A stretch of DNA of 27,734 nucleotides, from positions 1-27,734 of the forward strand of contig JBKPTC010000071.1 of NCBI GenBank assembly GCA_046735355.1, in the 5' to 3' direction. Under the pieces are notes generated by a model. It saw nothing but the letters and a program-made list of their open reading frames with translations. It was not told the DNA's origin and ran no database searches. A program made the position numbers and the translations under genes. The DNA is from DATAEU01 sp046735355 (lineage in GTDB: Bacteria > Actinomycetota > UBA4738 > HRBIN12). Of this stretch, positions 27,156-27,734 are shown in pieces. Position 1 is the stretch's first letter; every line of letters starts with the position of its first letter.

Positions 27156-27734
27156 GTGGCGATCGACGAACGCGACGTCCGCACGGCCGACGACGCCGGC
27201 CGGGACACCGGCGCGGGCCTCGTCAAGGGCCTGGCCGTCACGCTCAACACCCTGCTGCATCGCTCGGTCACGCAGCGGTATCCGGAAGTGAAGCCCGACC
27301 TGCCGGCGCGCACGCGCGGCGTCATCGCGCTCAAGCAGGAGAACTGCACCGTCTGCTACAAGTGCTCGCGCGAGTGCCCCGACTGGTGCATCTACATCGA
27401 CGCGCACAAGGAGACCAACCCGCCCGCCTCGGGCGGCAAGGCGCGCTCGGTCAAGGTCCTCGACCGCTTCGCGATCGACTTCTCGCTGTGTATGTACTGC
27501 GGCATCTGCGTCGAGGTCTGCCCGTTCGACGCGCTGTTCTGGAGCCCGGAGTTCGAGTACTCGACGTACTCGATCCTGGAGCTCGTCCACGAGAAGGAGA
27601 AGCTCGAGGAGTGGACCTACCGTGTGCTGCCGCCGCCCGAGCTCGAGGTCGGCGCGCAGGCGCCCCCGGAGCCCGATGCCGCGGACGTCGCGGCCGAGGC
27701 CGCGCCGGCCGGCGCGATGACCGCTCCGCAGGCG
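27156..27734 (+). CDS. nuoI2: NADH-quinone oxidoreductase subunit I, second isoform (3' end cut)
   Basis: The frame stays open from the GTG at 27156 to the window end, 193 codons, with no stop. Two [4Fe-4S] motifs: C64, C67, C70, C74 (NCTVCYKCSRECP) and C112, C115, C118, C122 (LCMYCGICVEVCP); C78 is an extra cysteine just after the first motif. The region after about residue 160 is Ala/Pro/Glu-rich, longer than isoform 1. The start is supported by alignment of the N-terminal helix (GLAVTLNTLLHRSVTQRYP) with NuoI proteins; the upstream AGGGG is about 8 nt away. The rest of the cluster lies beyond the window. Confidence 0.92.
   Translation, partial: MAIDERDVRTADDAGRDTGAGLVKGLAVTLNTLLHRSVTQRYPEVKPDLPARTRGVIALKQENCTVCYKCSRECPDWCIYIDAHKETNPPASGGKARSVKVLDRFAIDFSLCMYCGICVEVCPFDALFWSPEFEYSTYSILELVHEKEKLEEWTYRVLPPPELEVGAQAPPEPDAADVAAEAAPAGAMTAPQA

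Overview
The window reads as a chromosomal respiratory-chain locus from a very GC-rich bacterium. Clear coding frames fill nearly all of it, no gap exceeds about 190 bases, and many genes start with GTG. The gene repertoire (caa3/aa3-type oxidase with CtaG, menaquinone-type prenyl synthases, a geranylgeranyl reductase-family flavoprotein beside nuoA, two complex I clusters, a split-barrel flavin/F420-type protein and Rex-like operators) fits a deep-branching Actinomycetota lineage best. Chloroflexota or a related high-GC Terrabacteria lineage cannot be excluded. No rRNA, tRNA, CRISPR array, insertion sequence or phage gene was seen.

Layout. (1) 1-4376, + strand: terminal oxidase block with the 3' part of ctaD, then ctaE, ctaF, ctaG, a membrane-anchored double cupredoxin and a TlpA-like thioredoxin lipoprotein, all tightly packed. 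(2) 4392-6176, - strand: a fused heme A synthase/heme O synthase (CtaA-CtaB), convergent with block 1. A perfect 9-bp inverted repeat covers the two converging stops. (3) 6363-7648, + strand: a short-form polyprenyl diphosphate synthase overlapping a PPOX/FDOR-type split-barrel gene. (4) 7807-23652, + strand: a geranylgeranyl reductase-family flavoprotein followed by a complete 14-subunit complex I operon, nuoA to nuoN. Most junctions are 1-4 nt overlaps. (5) 23684-24718: a full-length polyprenyl diphosphate synthase. (6) 24753 to the window end: a second, divergent complex I cluster in the order nuoA2-B2-C2-H2-I2. There is no nuoD between C2 and H2, and the cluster continues beyond the window.

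How it fits together: complex I would pass electrons from NADH to a quinone (probably menaquinone, with a tail built by the polyprenyl synthases and perhaps partly saturated by the reductase). The oxidase, with heme A from CtaA-CtaB and help from CtaG and possibly the TlpA-like and cupredoxin proteins, would complete aerobic respiration.

The most notable non-coding signal is a pair of palindromes matching the consensus of the NADH/NAD+-sensing repressor Rex (TTGTGAA-N4-TTCACAA). One is a perfect copy in front of the GGR-nuoA-N operon. The other has a single mismatch and overlaps the expected transcription start and ribosome-binding region of the second cluster. This suggests both complex I isoforms answer to the same redox sensor. 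No wholly new system was recognised. The findings are unusual arrangements of known parts plus candidate regulatory and repeat elements.
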